A program made the translations under genes and the position numbers. Below are positions 25,977 through 34,389 of a stretch of 40,046 nucleotides of DNA, in pieces. The stretch spans positions 1 to 40,046 of the forward strand of contig JBDRKN010000004.1 in NCBI GenBank assembly GCA_043813955.1, given 5' to 3'. The notes under the pieces were generated by a model. That model made no database searches. It was not told where the DNA came from and saw only the letters and a list, made by a program, of their open reading frames with translations. The DNA is from JBDRKN01 sp043813955 (GTDB taxonomy: Bacteria > Patescibacteriota > Patescibacteriia > Patescibacteriales > Patescibacteriaceae). How positions within the stretch are numbered: the first letter of the stretch is position 1; each line of letters begins with the position of its first letter.

Positions 25977-26033
25977 TTGCTTTCATAGAATTAAAATGAT
26001 AATGTGGTATAATTAAATTATAAAAATAATTAT

Positions 26034-26960
26034 ATGTATGACACTATTATTATCGGCGCTGGAGTAGCTGGAATGACTGCTGCTATTTATACACAGCGGA
26101 GAGCTATGAAAACCTTAATAATCAGCAAGGATATTGGAGGCCAGGTCAATTTAACTTTTGACATTGAAAACTATCCTGGTTTTGAGACTATATCATCATT
26201 TGAATTAATTGAGCGCATGTCCAATCAGGTTAAAAAGCTTGGAGTTGAAATCAAAACAGCTGAAGTGACAGAAATTAAAAAGCTTGGGGATAAGGAATTT
26301 GTTGTTAAAACAAGTTCTGAAGAATTTAAAAGCAAAACGCTGATTCTTGTTCTAGGATTGCTTCCGCGCCGTCTTAATATTCCAGGCGAGCAGGAATTTG
26401 CCGGCAAAGGCGTTTCCTACTGCGCAACCTGCGATGGCCCGTTTTTCAAAAATAAAAAAGTAGCTGTTGTTGGCGGAGGCAATTCTGCTTTAGATGCAGC
26501 TGAATATTTATCAAAAATTGCTAGTGATGTTTATCTAATACACAGGCGTGAAGAATTCAGGGGGTTTGAAGAAGTTATCAAAGAAGTTAAAGAGCGTCCT
26601 AATGTAAGAATAATTCTCAACAGCAAAGTTAAGGAAATTATAGGCAAAAAAAAAGTTGAAAAAATTAAAATAGCTTCTAAAGATGAAGAAGAAATTGAAG
26701 TTGACGGCATCTTTATAGAAGCCGGCAGAATCGCTAACACTGATCTTGTAGCTGATTTAGTAGATAGAGATGAACGCAATCAAATTATTATTAATGAAGA
26801 TTGCGCTACAAGCAACCCTGGAATCTTTGCCGCTGGCGACGTAACACAAACTAAATTTAAACAAATTACCATAGCTTGCGGCTTAGGAACCATTGCGGCT
26901 TTGTCAGCATATGAATATTTGCACAAGGGCCATGAAGCAACAGACTATGGTAAAAAATAA
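26034..26960 (+). CDS. trxB: Thioredoxin reductase-like flavoprotein
   Basis: 308 residues. The FAD motif is GAGVAG (8-13), the redox centre C130-A-T-C133 in SYCATCDGP, and the NAD(P) site is VVGGGNSALDAAEYL followed by HRREEFRG, whose HRR suggests NADPH. It reduces thioredoxin. A promoter TGTGGTATAAT lies about 25 bases before the ATG. The membrane-protein gene follows after 2 bases. It may supply electrons to the thioredoxin-fold protein at 2096, but no thioredoxin gene is in the window. Confidence 0.94.
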   Translation: MYDTIIIGAGVAGMTAAIYTQRRAMKTLIISKDIGGQVNLTFDIENYPGFETISSFELIERMSNQVKKLGVEIKTAEVTEIKKLGDKEFVVKTSSEEFKSKTLILVLGLLPRRLNIPGEQEFAGKGVSYCATCDGPFFKNKKVAVVGGGNSALDAAEYLSKIASDVYLIHRREEFRGFEEVIKEVKERPNVRIILNSKVKEIIGKKKVEKIKIASKDEEEIEVDGIFIEAGRIANTDLVADLVDRDERNQIIINEDCATSNPGIFAAGDVTQTKFKQITIACGLGTIAALSAYEYLHKGHEATDYGKK

Positions 26961-26962
26961 TT

Positions 26963-27373
26963 ATGTTAAAAGAAAGCAAACAACTCTATCATTTTATTAA
27001 CTTTGTTTTTGCAATTGCTGTAAGCCTTTCGGCTTTTTTCTTTTTTAAGCAAGGAGACAGGCTAATCAATTTTGGCCGCTTTTTAGGATTCTTGGCTCCA
27101 TTTGCAATTATTGCGCTTGGCTATATTTTATTTAAAAAATTCAAAGCAATTGAATATAGAGGAAAGGAAAAGGAAAGAGAAGCTGAAGTTAAAATATTCT
27201 TAACTTATTTAGACAAGCTAAAAGGCGATGCTATAATGTTTAGCATGCCATTAGCAATCTTAACGATCGGTATTATTGTGCAAAAAAGGCTTTATTTAGT
27301 AGATATTTTTCAAGCAGCTGCTGCCTTCCTTATCTTCTACTTATGGCGCAGATGGCTATGGCACAAACGTTAA
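26963..27373 (+). CDS. Four-helix membrane protein coupled to trxB
   Basis: 136 residues with about four hydrophobic segments (10-27, 36-55, 87-104, 110-127) and a basic loop KGKEKEREAEVK between helices 2 and 3. No family recognised. Its 2-base spacing from trxB suggests a shared transcript; a terminator follows. Confidence 0.7.
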   Translation: MLKESKQLYHFINFVFAIAVSLSAFFFFKQGDRLINFGRFLGFLAPFAIIALGYILFKKFKAIEYRGKEKEREAEVKIFLTYLDKLKGDAIMFSMPLAILTIGIIVQKRLYLVDIFQAAAAFLIFYLWRRWLWHKR

Positions 27374-27383
27374 ATATAGCTAA

Positions 27384-27419
27384 AATCAAAGAATTTCAAG
27401 CTTGCTCTTGATTTTTTTT
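27384..27419 (+). terminator. Terminator after the trxB unit
   Basis: AAAATCAA pairs with TTGATTTT around an AT-rich arm containing AAGCTT, followed by a T run. Confidence 0.7.
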
Positions 27420-27464
27420 ATCTTTTCCAATATAATTTACTTACAATTTATTCACCTTTTTTAA

Positions 27465-27546
27465 AACTCTGGGATTTAAAGGTGGCCCAGAGGCTTGACC
27501 AGGCATGCTTGGCAGGTTAAACAGCAATTTTTTTGTTGGTTAAATT
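27465..27546 (+). ncRNA. Structured 5' leader of the S1 gene
   Basis: A perfect 7-bp stem CTCTGGG/CCCAGAG with a 12-base loop, then a second stem-loop CCAGGCATGCTTGG, then AACA-loop-TGTT at the start codon. It is unusually GC-rich for this genome and just before an S1-domain protein gene, where autogenous control is known in other bacteria. A cis-regulatory role is inferred. Confidence 0.5.
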
Positions 27547-28743
27547 ATGACTACTAATACACAATCAAATACAGAATTTGGCAAACTTTTAAATCAGGAG
27601 GAAATTAAGATTCCTCAAATTGGAGATATTATCAAAGGTTCTGTAGTTTCTGCTTCAAAATCAGAAGTTAAATTAGATATTAACGGAGTCATGGCAGGTG
27701 TAGTGCGAGGACGCGAGCTTTATTTTGAGGCTGAAGAATATTCTAATTTAAAGCCTGGAGATGAAATTGAAGCCACTGTGATTGATGAAGAAAATGAAAA
27801 TGGCGAGCTAGAGCTTTCTTTTAGACACGCTGGCCAGGAAAAAACATGGCAGACCCTTTTAAATGCTTTTACCAGTAAAACTAATATCAAAGTTAAGGTT
27901 AATGAGGCTAACAGAGGCGGCTTGCTGGTAAGCTATATGCAGATGCCTGCCTTCTTGCCGGTTTCACAGCTGTCTCCAGAGCATTATCCGCGCGTAAGCG
28001 GAGGCGACAAGAACAAAATTCTAGAAAAACTGAAATCAATGATTGGCATAGAGCTTGAAGTCAAGGTAATTACCTTGGAGCAAAAAGAAGAAAAGCTGGT
28101 TGTTAGCGAAAAAGACACATGGCAGGAAAATCAAAAAGACGTCATTTCCAAATACAAGGTTGGAAGCGTAGTAGAAGGAAATATTACTGCTATTACTAAT
28201 TTTGGCTTATTTGTAAGTTTTGGCGAAAATTTAGAAGGCTTGATTCATATTAGCGAATTAGCTTGGCAGAGAATTGATGATCCAGCTGATCTTTACAAAG
28301 TTGGCGATATTATTAAGGCAGAAATCATCAGTATTGACGGATCTAAAATCTTTTTATCAGCCAAAAAACTAATGGCAGATCCATGGCATGGCGTGGAAGA
28401 AAAGTATAAGGTAGGACAAACCTGCAAAGGCACTATCCTTAAAGTTAATCCCTTTGGCTTATTTATAGAACTAGACAAGGATATTCATGGATTGGCTCAT
28501 GTAAGCCAGCTAGGCCTTGCCCCTGGACAAAGAATTGACCAAGCTTTTAAGCCTAATGATAAAAAAGAGTTTGCTATTGTGTCTGTTATTCCCAAAGAAC
28601 ATCGCTTAGGCCTTGCTGTCCCAGGCTATGAATCATCCAAAGAAGAGCCAGAAACAGAAATTTCAGAATCAGAGCCTGAGACAATTCCAGAACCAGATTT
28701 AAAACCAGAAAAAAAAGAAATAAAACAAGAAGATAAGAATTAA
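27547..28743 (+). CDS. rpsA: Ribosomal protein S1 homologue (four S1 domains)
   Basis: 398 residues. About four OB-fold S1 repeats; the last two are clear: GNITAITNFGLFVSFGENLE (domain 3) and GTILKVNPFGLFIELDKDIH (domain 4). A Glu/Pro-rich tail (350-398) follows. It binds mRNA and helps the 30S subunit start translation. It is shorter than E. coli S1 (six domains), like S1 in many Gram-positive-type lineages. The structured leader upstream may regulate it. Confidence 0.9.
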   Translation: MTTNTQSNTEFGKLLNQEEIKIPQIGDIIKGSVVSASKSEVKLDINGVMAGVVRGRELYFEAEEYSNLKPGDEIEATVIDEENENGELELSFRHAGQEKTWQTLLNAFTSKTNIKVKVNEANRGGLLVSYMQMPAFLPVSQLSPEHYPRVSGGDKNKILEKLKSMIGIELEVKVITLEQKEEKLVVSEKDTWQENQKDVISKYKVGSVVEGNITAITNFGLFVSFGENLEGLIHISELAWQRIDDPADLYKVGDIIKAEIISIDGSKIFLSAKKLMADPWHGVEEKYKVGQTCKGTILKVNPFGLFIELDKDIHGLAHVSQLGLAPGQRIDQAFKPNDKKEFAIVSVIPKEHRLGLAVPGYESSKEEPETEISESEPETIPEPDLKPEKKEIKQEDKN

Positions 28744-28819
28744 GTTACCTTAGTCAATTTCTTGTTATTTTTTGTGTTTAATTGTATAATAAATTTACTA
28801 ATAAATTTATTATATCCAT

Positions 28820-29866
28820 ATGCCAAACATTAAACGTTCTACCACTATTAATATTTCTACTTTGACAATTGTCAAAATTATAGTGGTCTTAATAGTTCTT
28901 TACTTCCTCTACCTTATATCTGATATTATAGCCCTGCTGTTTGCTTCGCTTATCTTTGCTTCAGCAGTTGACCCGTGGATTGACTGGATGCAGTTAAAAA
29001 AAATACCGCGAAGCATAGGCATGCTCATTGTCTACCTTGTATTATTAGCTATTATAAGCTTTGTTGTTTATTTGCTTATTCCGCCAATTGCGCATCAGAC
29101 ATCAGAATTAAGCTCTAATTTCCCGCAGTATGTTGATAAGGCAAGTTCAGCGTTCTTTAATTTGCAGAATTACGCATCTGAGCATGAATGGATGAATAGT
29201 GTTAAAAAGTCAATTGGAAACTTAAGCAGTAATCTGGAAATAGCTACTAAGGGAATTTTTGCCACCCTATACAGCGTCTTTGGAGGCATCTTTGCTTTCT
29301 TCCTGGTTCTTGTTATCACCTTTTACATGGTAGTGGAAGAAAATGCTATGAAAAAGCTGGTCTGGTCTATTACGCCAGACAAGCATCAGTCATATGTGAT
29401 TGGCTTAATCAACCGTATTCAGAGAAAAATAGGCATGTGGTTTAGAGGACAGCTCTTCCTTGGCTTGATCATTTTTTGCCTCACATATATAGGCCTGTCA
29501 ATTTTAGGAGTTAAATACGCATTAGTCTTAGCTCTGATTGCCGGAATTATGGAAGTAATACCCTATCTGGGCCCAATCCTGTCAGCCATACCAGCCGTGT
29601 TCCTTGCCTTTACACAATCGCCTACCCTAGCGCTCTTTGTCCTTATGCTCTACATAGTAATCCAGATAGTTGAAAACAATATTTTAGTGCCAAAGATTAT
29701 GCAAAAAGCTGTTGGCCTTAACCCTATTATAAGCATATCAGTTTTAATGATAGGGCTTGAAATAGGAGGAATAATAGGAGCTATCCTGGCTATCCCAGTA
29801 GCGACTGCTCTGAGCGTAGCAGTTAAAGATTTATTTAATTATCATAAAACCAGGGAGATAAAATAA
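28820..29866 (+). CDS. AI-2E family (PerM-type) membrane transporter
   Basis: 348 residues with about eight membrane helices. The family features are LLFASLIFASAVDPWID near the N-terminus, GGIFAFFLVLVITFYMVVEE in the middle, and ALIAGIMEVIPYLGPILSAIP late in the protein. The real substrate of this family is uncertain (autoinducer-2 export or Na+/H+ exchange in some members). It precedes infC by 3 bases. Confidence 0.9.
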   Translation: MPNIKRSTTINISTLTIVKIIVVLIVLYFLYLISDIIALLFASLIFASAVDPWIDWMQLKKIPRSIGMLIVYLVLLAIISFVVYLLIPPIAHQTSELSSNFPQYVDKASSAFFNLQNYASEHEWMNSVKKSIGNLSSNLEIATKGIFATLYSVFGGIFAFFLVLVITFYMVVEENAMKKLVWSITPDKHQSYVIGLINRIQRKIGMWFRGQLFLGLIIFCLTYIGLSILGVKYALVLALIAGIMEVIPYLGPILSAIPAVFLAFTQSPTLALFVLMLYIVIQIVENNILVPKIMQKAVGLNPIISISVLMIGLEIGGIIGAILAIPVATALSVAVKDLFNYHKTREIK

Positions 29867-29869
29867 TTT

Positions 29870-30448
29870 ATGCGCAGAATTCACCGTAAACCAAAACCAA
29901 GCAAGGAGAAAAAATTCAGAGCTAACCAGCAAATCAAAGTTCCTCAGGTGTTTTTAATTGATGCTGACGGAGTTAATGTCGGGCCAACTGATACTGATAA
30001 AGCAGTAGAAATAGCTAAAGAGGCTGATTTAGACCTTGTAGAAGTTAATCCAAAAGCTTCACCTCCTATTGCTAAAATCATGGACTATGGCCAATTCAAG
30101 TATGAGAATGACAAAAAAATACAGAAACAGAAAGTCAAGAACAGAAAATCAGATACAAAGGATATTAGATTATCAGTAAGAATTGGAAGCCATGATTTTA
30201 ATTTTAAATTAGAACAAGCTAAGAAATTCCTGTTAAAAGGAAGCAAATTAAAAATTGAATTAAGGCTTAAGGGACGCGAAAGACAGCATCCAAACATAGG
30301 AAGGGATGTTGTTAATAAATTTATTGAAGAATTAAAAAAGGTTGAAGAAATGCAGGTTGAAATAGAAGAAGCCTTGACAAAACAGGGCGGAAAGTTTAAC
30401 ATATTATTGGCTAATAAAGGAAAAATAACTAAGTTAAAACAAAATTGA
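29870..30448 (+). CDS. infC: Translation initiation factor IF-3
   Basis: 192 residues. N-terminal domain with NQQIKVPQVFLIDADGVNVG and the basic linker, then the C-terminal domain (DIRLSVRIGSHDFNFK, KGRERQHPNIG). It keeps subunits apart and checks the start codon. The start is a plain ATG, not the AUU used for autoregulation in E. coli. Order infC-rpmI-rplT is conserved. Confidence 0.97.
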   Translation: MRRIHRKPKPSKEKKFRANQQIKVPQVFLIDADGVNVGPTDTDKAVEIAKEADLDLVEVNPKASPPIAKIMDYGQFKYENDKKIQKQKVKNRKSDTKDIRLSVRIGSHDFNFKLEQAKKFLLKGSKLKIELRLKGRERQHPNIGRDVVNKFIEELKKVEEMQVEIEEALTKQGGKFNILLANKGKITKLKQN

Positions 30449-30449
30449 T

Positions 30450-30647
30450 ATGCCGAAAATAAAGACGCATAAAGCAACAGCCAAGAGATTTACTAAAACC
30501 AGAACTGACAAGCTGATTAAACGCAAGGCTGGCCAGGACCATTTTAATTCCAGAGAATCTGGCAAAATCACTCGCAACAAGAGGCGCGACGTTCAAATCA
30601 GCAAGTCTAATAGAAAAAATATTAAGAGATCAATGCCATATAGCTAA
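30450..30647 (+). CDS. rpmI: Ribosomal protein L35
   Basis: 65 residues, very basic. KIKTHKATAKRFTKT and RNKRRDV are diagnostic. It binds 23S rRNA in the 50S subunit. It overlaps neither neighbour and lies 1 base after the infC stop. Confidence 0.97.
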   Translation: MPKIKTHKATAKRFTKTRTDKLIKRKAGQDHFNSRESGKITRNKRRDVQISKSNRKNIKRSMPYS

Positions 30648-30651
30648 ACCT

Positions 30652-30996
30652 ATGACAAGAGTAAAACGAGGCACAACACATACAAAGAGACGTAATAAGC
30701 TTTTAAAAGAGGTTAAGGGTTATAAATGGGGAAGAAAAAAACTAATCAAACTGGCTAAAACAGCATCTACCAAGGCTGGAGCGCATGCTTACAGAGACAG
30801 GCGTTTGAAAAAACGGACTAATAGAGCTCTGTGGCAGATTAAGATTGGAGCTTTTGCCAGAGAAAAAGGAATTTCCTATTCTAAATTCATAAATAATCTT
30901 AAGAAAAATAAAATTGAGTTAGATAGAAAAATCCTTGCTGATTTAGCTGTTAATAATAAAAAGATTTTGACAAAAATTATACAAGAGGTAAAATAA
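30652..30996 (+). CDS. rplT: Ribosomal protein L20
   Basis: 114 residues, normal length. MTRVKRGTTHTKRRNKLLKEVKGY and RDRRLKKRTNRALWQIKI are diagnostic. It is an early 50S assembly protein and the operon's translational repressor in other bacteria. It lies 4 bases after rpmI and 1 base before secG. Confidence 0.97.
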   Translation: MTRVKRGTTHTKRRNKLLKEVKGYKWGRKKLIKLAKTASTKAGAHAYRDRRLKKRTNRALWQIKIGAFAREKGISYSKFINNLKKNKIELDRKILADLAVNNKKILTKIIQEVK

Positions 30997-30997
30997 T

Positions 30998-31219
30998 ATG
31001 AGCTTAAAATTAATTCAAACTTTACAAATAATTGTCTCTGTACTGCTAATGCTATCTATTCTTTTTCAAAGCCGCGGCACTGGTCTAGGAGGCGTGTTTG
31101 GAGGCACTGGAGGCGTTTACCGCACCAAGAGAGGCGCAGAAAAAATTCTGTTTGCAGCTACGATTATCTTTGTTATCATGTTTATAGGCCTTGGTATTCT
31201 TGGACTTTTTATTTATTAA
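30998..31219 (+). CDS. secG: Preprotein translocase subunit SecG
   Basis: 73 residues, two membrane helices. The first is LQIIVSVLLMLSILFQ, then the glycine-rich loop GTGLGGVFGGTGGVY, then RTKRGAEKILFAATIIFV. It aids SecYEG-driven export. It is coupled to the L20 gene. Confidence 0.95.
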   Translation: MSLKLIQTLQIIVSVLLMLSILFQSRGTGLGGVFGGTGGVYRTKRGAEKILFAATIIFVIMFIGLGILGLFIY

Positions 31220-31248
31220 TAAATTGATATAAATTAAATTATAACCAT

Positions 31249-31533
31249 ATGAACAAAGCAAGTTTAATTGAAAAACTTCATCAAAAAGCCCATGTGTCAA
31301 AAAAACAAGCAGAATTAATGCTTGGCGGACTTGTTGACATTATTATTGAAGAATTAAAAGCTGGCCGTAAAGTAACTATTGTCGGTTTTGGTTCGTTTGA
31401 ATCCAGGACCAGGCATGCCAGAGGCGGTATTAACCCTCAAAATCCAAAGGAACGCATTACTATTCCAGAGGTCAAGGTTGCCAAATTCAAAACTGGCAAG
31501 ACTTTAAAAGACGCTCTCAAGGGCAAGATCTAA
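31249..31533 (+). CDS. HU-family DNA-binding protein
   Basis: 94 residues. It has the full HU/IHF fold: MNKASLIEKLHQKAHVSKKQ, then VTIVGFGSFESR and the arm RHARGGINPQNPKERITIP with the proline that kinks DNA. It compacts and bends DNA. A terminator follows directly. Confidence 0.96.
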   Translation: MNKASLIEKLHQKAHVSKKQAELMLGGLVDIIIEELKAGRKVTIVGFGSFESRTRHARGGINPQNPKERITIPEVKVAKFKTGKTLKDALKGKI

Positions 31534-31555
31534 ATATCATAAAAATTTGTATAAA

Positions 31556-31588
31556 AACAAGAGCTGATTTAGCCCTTGTTTTTTTTGT
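31556..31588 (+). terminator. Terminator after the HU gene
   Basis: AACAAG(A)GCT pairs with AGCCCTTGTT, loop GATTT, then eight T. Confidence 0.88.
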
Positions 31589-31684
31589 GTTATTACAAAT
31601 TGTACTCCACGTTCAATAAAATCAGAACGTATTTCGAGAACAACACGGACATTTGATATAGCTGCTCTCGACGAGCAGTCCCAC

Positions 31685-31747
31685 CCAGCTCCTCTTGGCT
31701 GGACCGCACTAAGCTTAGCGCGGCTACAAAACAAATAATTTCTAGCC
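31685..31747 (-). repeat. Second repeat family R2, inverted copy a
   Basis: On the minus strand: GGCTAGAAATTATTTGTTTT, then GTAGCC, then the hairpin segment GCTAAGCTTAG and TCCAGCC. Compared with R2b the same blocks occur in the same order, in inverted orientation. Confidence 0.55.
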
Positions 31748-31792
31748 CCTATCATTATTAAAGCCCCCAAAAAAAAATTTAAAAAAGGAAAA

Positions 31793-31850
31793 GGCTAAAA
31801 TTATTTGTTTTGGAGGTTTAGCTTATTCAGCTAAATCCAGCCGGAAGGAT
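31793..31850 (+). repeat. Second repeat family R2, copy b
   Basis: GGCTAAAATTATTTGTTTTG, then hairpin TTTAGCT-TATTC-AGCTAAA (31817-31835), then TCCAGCCGGAAGGA. R2c, 0.7 kb downstream, matches it at roughly four of five positions. Together they flank the zinc-ribbon membrane-protein gene as direct repeats. Confidence 0.72.
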
Positions 31851-31956
31851 CTTTCGCGCCCTTTGGTTGTACGTTATCAACACTTGGTGGCGTCTATTGG
31901 GGGTGGGGTTGGAATTAACTAGAGGAAAGGCGCGAGTGGAGGGAGTGGCTACATTA

Positions 31957-32418
31957 TTAATTACTGAACTTCTTTAAAAATTGTTTATAGTTTTTATAGC
32001 GAGTGAAATATTTAAATAATGAAACTAATAACAACAGTAGCAATAAATACGGAATAATAAACAAGGCAATTAAAGATTGGCTGTATTCAATAATTTTTTT
32101 TATAAAATCTAACTTATACATATCAAATATTATAATTGCATATCCAATAAATAAAAAGAAAAAAGCACGCAAAATAATTGCCATTAATAATTCTTTTAAA
32201 ACCCGGCTCTTATTAACGGGGTGTGGTACCAAAGAGAATTTTTTTACAGGTAAACATTTAGTATGATAGAAATTAATGCCCCATGATAGCGCAACACTAG
32301 TATCATAAAACCCTGGACCGATACCTGTCTCTCCTTTTATATCAAAAGTATACCATTCAATTGGAGACAATTCTTTAAAATTATTTATCTTTTTTTTACA
32401 TTTGTCACATTTAAGCAT
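31957..32418 (-). CDS. Membrane protein with an N-terminal zinc ribbon
   Basis: 153 residues. CDKCKKK near the start and TKC further in suggest a small zinc-binding module (residues 1-60), then two hydrophobic helices (about 80-100 and 118-140) and a basic C-terminal tail. No family recognised. It lies between R2 copies b and c, so may have been moved in as a unit. Confidence 0.65.
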   Translation of the reverse strand: MLKCDKCKKKINNFKELSPIEWYTFDIKGETGIGPGFYDTSVALSWGINFYHTKCLPVKKFSLVPHPVNKSRVLKELLMAIILRAFFFLFIGYAIIIFDMYKLDFIKKIIEYSQSLIALFIIPYLLLLLLLVSLFKYFTRYKNYKQFLKKFSN

Positions 32419-32503
32419 AAAATTTTAACTAATAATAACCTATGCAATTCTGATTACTCCACAAACCTATATTATTAATTCTAGCATAATATTGCACTTA
32501 TTC

Positions 32504-32558
32504 AATTATTTGTTTTGAATATTTAGCTTATTCAACTAAATCTAGCTTGATGGAGCTT
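32504..32558 (+). repeat. Second repeat family R2, copy c
   Basis: AATTATTTGTTTTG, then TTTAGCTTATTCAACTAAA (32522-32540; one mismatch in the hairpin), then TCTAGC, and GGAGC. Direct repeat of R2b on the far side of the gene at 31957-32418. Confidence 0.7.
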
Positions 32559-32613
32559 TATATATTATCAATAAAAGATAACATCAAGGATATTGTGGTG
32601 AAAATTATTAAAC

Positions 32614-32652
32614 AAAAAGCACTTCTGGGCGGAGTGCCTGCTTTGTATTAAT
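32614..32652 (-). terminator. Terminator after the pseudopilin-like gene
   Basis: On the minus strand GCACT/AGTGC around CCGCCCAGA, then TTTTTG; about 75 bases past the stop at 32724. The rest of 32419-32723 holds R2c and no gene. Confidence 0.65.
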
Positions 32653-32723
32653 TTATTGGTCTTATATAGGCATTATATCATAATTTCTTATGCAAGCCCT
32701 TTATATAAAAATAAAATGTATTG

Positions 32724-33362
32724 TTAATATAAAATTTGCGTCAATGAGCCAGTGATTTCATATTCACAATAACTTGACTCAATAGGTTGGCAATCTTCTT
32801 TATCGTCGCTTTCAAAAAATACTTTAATAGTATAATTTTCTCCATCACTAAAATATTCATAAGAACGATCTGGGTCAAAAGGATCTACGGGAACATCTAG
32901 GGTTGGGTCAAAGTTTTTTAATGCTGCTAATAACAGATTGAAATCTGCGGAATCTTTAATCAATTCTAATGTTTTATAACTACCATCACTATCCTTAGCC
33001 GTTGGAAGAGCCTCGGTGTCTAAGGCATAGAGTTGAATAGCTATATTTAGTATTTTTACATCAGAGAATCGTCTAGCATCACGCGCTTCTGTGGTTGCTA
33101 CATCAAGCTTTTGCGTGGTATCATCAACAATATCTTTAACTAAGAAAACAGAATAGATAATACTAATAACAGCCAATATTATAGCGATATAGGCTAGCCA
33201 TTTTTTACCGATTGAAAGAATATTGGTTTTTTTATTTTTAACCAAAGCGGTAATGCAAAGTATAATCGCTATAATTCCCAGGCCCAAAGGCGCTGTAAAT
33301 AAACTAGCAACTGCGGAAATTAAACCAACAACAATAAGGATACTCTCTGATAAGTTTTTCAT
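32724..33362 (-). CDS. Pseudopilin-like protein fused to a two-helix membrane domain
   Basis: 212 residues. Two or three N-terminal helices (about 8-40 and 52-77) precede a soluble domain with ARDARRFSDVKILNIAIQLYA, then DPTLDVPVDPFDP and SYEYFSDGENYTIKV, the pattern of a type II secretion pseudopilin (GspG-like) C-terminal domain. The normal prepilin leader and class III signal (GFTLIE) are absent; instead the membrane part resembles small DUF4190-type proteins. A pilus role is thus doubtful. The C-terminal pair C193 and C200 could form a disulfide. Confidence 0.7.
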   Translation of the reverse strand: MKNLSESILIVVGLISAVASLFTAPLGLGIIAIILCITALVKNKKTNILSIGKKWLAYIAIILAVISIIYSVFLVKDIVDDTTQKLDVATTEARDARRFSDVKILNIAIQLYALDTEALPTAKDSDGSYKTLELIKDSADFNLLLAALKNFDPTLDVPVDPFDPDRSYEYFSDGENYTIKVFFESDDKEDCQPIESSYCEYEITGSLTQILY

Positions 33363-33434
33363 AATTTTATTTTAGTTAATTATGATTAATATTTTATCAC
33401 ATTTAGCTAAAAAAAGAAAGGAAATCGCGTTATG

Positions 33435-33509
33435 TGCGCCGTATGGGACTCGAACCCATAACCTTGAGCTTAAGAGGCTCCTGCTGCTACCAAATTGAGC
33501 TAACGGCGC
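33435..33509 (-). tRNA. tRNA-Lys (anticodon CTT)
   Basis: Cloverleaf on the minus strand: acceptor GCGCCGT/ACGGCGC, T arm ATGGG-TTCGAGT-CCCAT, anticodon stem GGAGC/GCTCA with loop CTCTTAA. The D stem has three pairs only and the anticodon stem one mismatch. CCA is not encoded. Confidence 0.88.
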
Positions 33510-33519
33510 TAAAAATAAT

Positions 33520-34263
33520 TTACCTTTTATCATAATTTATTGGCTTGGCAACCTTAGTTAACTTGTCCCATTTCTTTTCAACTTTTTTAACATTAGGCGC
33601 AATGTCTTGCATAATAGCTTCCAGCCAACCATAAAGCCGATGGCGTAAATCAGTACTTTTTGGCACATATATTCTAATAGTCCCGTAATACAAATTATTT
33701 TTTTTATAATTACTACTAATCGGTTTAATATAACTTTTGCCAAAATTATTAATTGGTATATTTGTTAAATCTGACCAAAACTTTATTATTTCTTTTTCAT
33801 TTTGTTGCGGATATATATTTAATTTGGCTTTTAATTGTTTGGATGATATATTAAAAATTTTTTTTAGCCAGTTAATCCAAAATAAAATTAAATTGGGATC
33901 AGAATTAGTCATATTAAACATACTAGTCTTGCTTCCTTCTGCCCAATATAATGCTACTCCAAAAAAACGATAACTATCAATAGATATAGGCATTCTAATT
34001 TCAGACACAGCTTTAGAAATAATAATATCAACTTCCCGTTTCCTTCGATTTTTCTGACTTTGCGATCCATAATTTAAAACAAAAGTCTGTTTAGTATATA
34101 GTCTTTGACGTTGCTCTTTGGTTAATTTTATATCTTTAAGCCATAAACTTAAAGTAGATTTGGACACCTTAATTTGTTTAGCTATTTCACCATAACTATA
34201 ACCACGCCGTCTTAAATTAACGGCTTTTTTCTTTAATACTCCATAATTATATCTACCTTCCAT
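33520..34263 (-). CDS. HTH protein with a LAGLIDADG-like LYWAEG domain
   Basis: 247 residues. An N-terminal HTH (about 17-45, YSYGEIAKQIKVSKSTLSLWL) precedes FFGVALYWAEGSK (100-112). That segment resembles a first LAGLIDADG motif, as in certain predicted homing-endonuclease-like proteins of phages and Patescibacteria. The remaining 120 residues are mixed helix/strand and basic. No second motif is clear, so it may be monomeric-degenerate or dimeric. It lies inside a tRNA cluster, 10 bases from tRNA-Lys and 51 from tRNA-Met. It could be a mobile gene or a regulator. Confidence 0.6.
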   Translation of the reverse strand: MEGRYNYGVLKKKAVNLRRRGYSYGEIAKQIKVSKSTLSLWLKDIKLTKEQRQRLYTKQTFVLNYGSQSQKNRRKREVDIIISKAVSEIRMPISIDSYRFFGVALYWAEGSKTSMFNMTNSDPNLILFWINWLKKIFNISSKQLKAKLNIYPQQNEKEIIKFWSDLTNIPINNFGKSYIKPISSNYKKNNLYYGTIRIYVPKSTDLRHRLYGWLEAIMQDIAPNVKKVEKKWDKLTKVAKPINYDKR

Positions 34264-34314
34264 ATACTACTAAGTATAGCACACATGGCCTAAGAACTAA
34301 AAGTACATTTTACG

Positions 34315-34388
34315 TAGCAGGAATGGGAATTGAACCCATGACCTCGGCGTTATGAGTGCCGCGCTCTTACCAACTGAGCTACCCTGCC
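34315..34388 (-). tRNA. tRNA-Met (anticodon CAT)
   Basis: Cloverleaf on the minus strand: acceptor GGCAGGG/TCCTGCT, loop CTCATAA, T arm ATGGG/CCCAT. The anticodon stem lacks the GGG/CCC pattern of the initiator, so elongator Met (or Ile with modified CAT) is more likely. CCA not encoded. Confidence 0.9.
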
Positions 34389-34389
34389 C

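Larger units (their letters stand above)
31589..31956. ncRNA. GC-rich, highly structured region without a supported gene
   Basis: No gene is called. Three consecutive hairpins stand at 31662-31678 (CTGCTC/GAGCAG), 31685-31702 (CCAGC/GCTGG) and 31704-31723 (CCGC...GCGG). Downstream, repeat R2b (31793-31850) leads into a long-range stem TCGCGCC(C)TTT (31854-31864) with AAAGGCGCGA (31926-31935). It stands out from the AT-rich surroundings. The strand and identity (a non-coding RNA, or decayed gene ends) cannot be decided. A 77-codon minus-strand frame (31537-31770) across it is not like any known protein. Confidence 0.45.

Noticed and set aside
31537..31770. A 77-codon minus-strand frame across the R2a hairpins.
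   Set aside because: It overlaps the HU terminator and structured repeats, has no clear start signal, and resembles no protein family.
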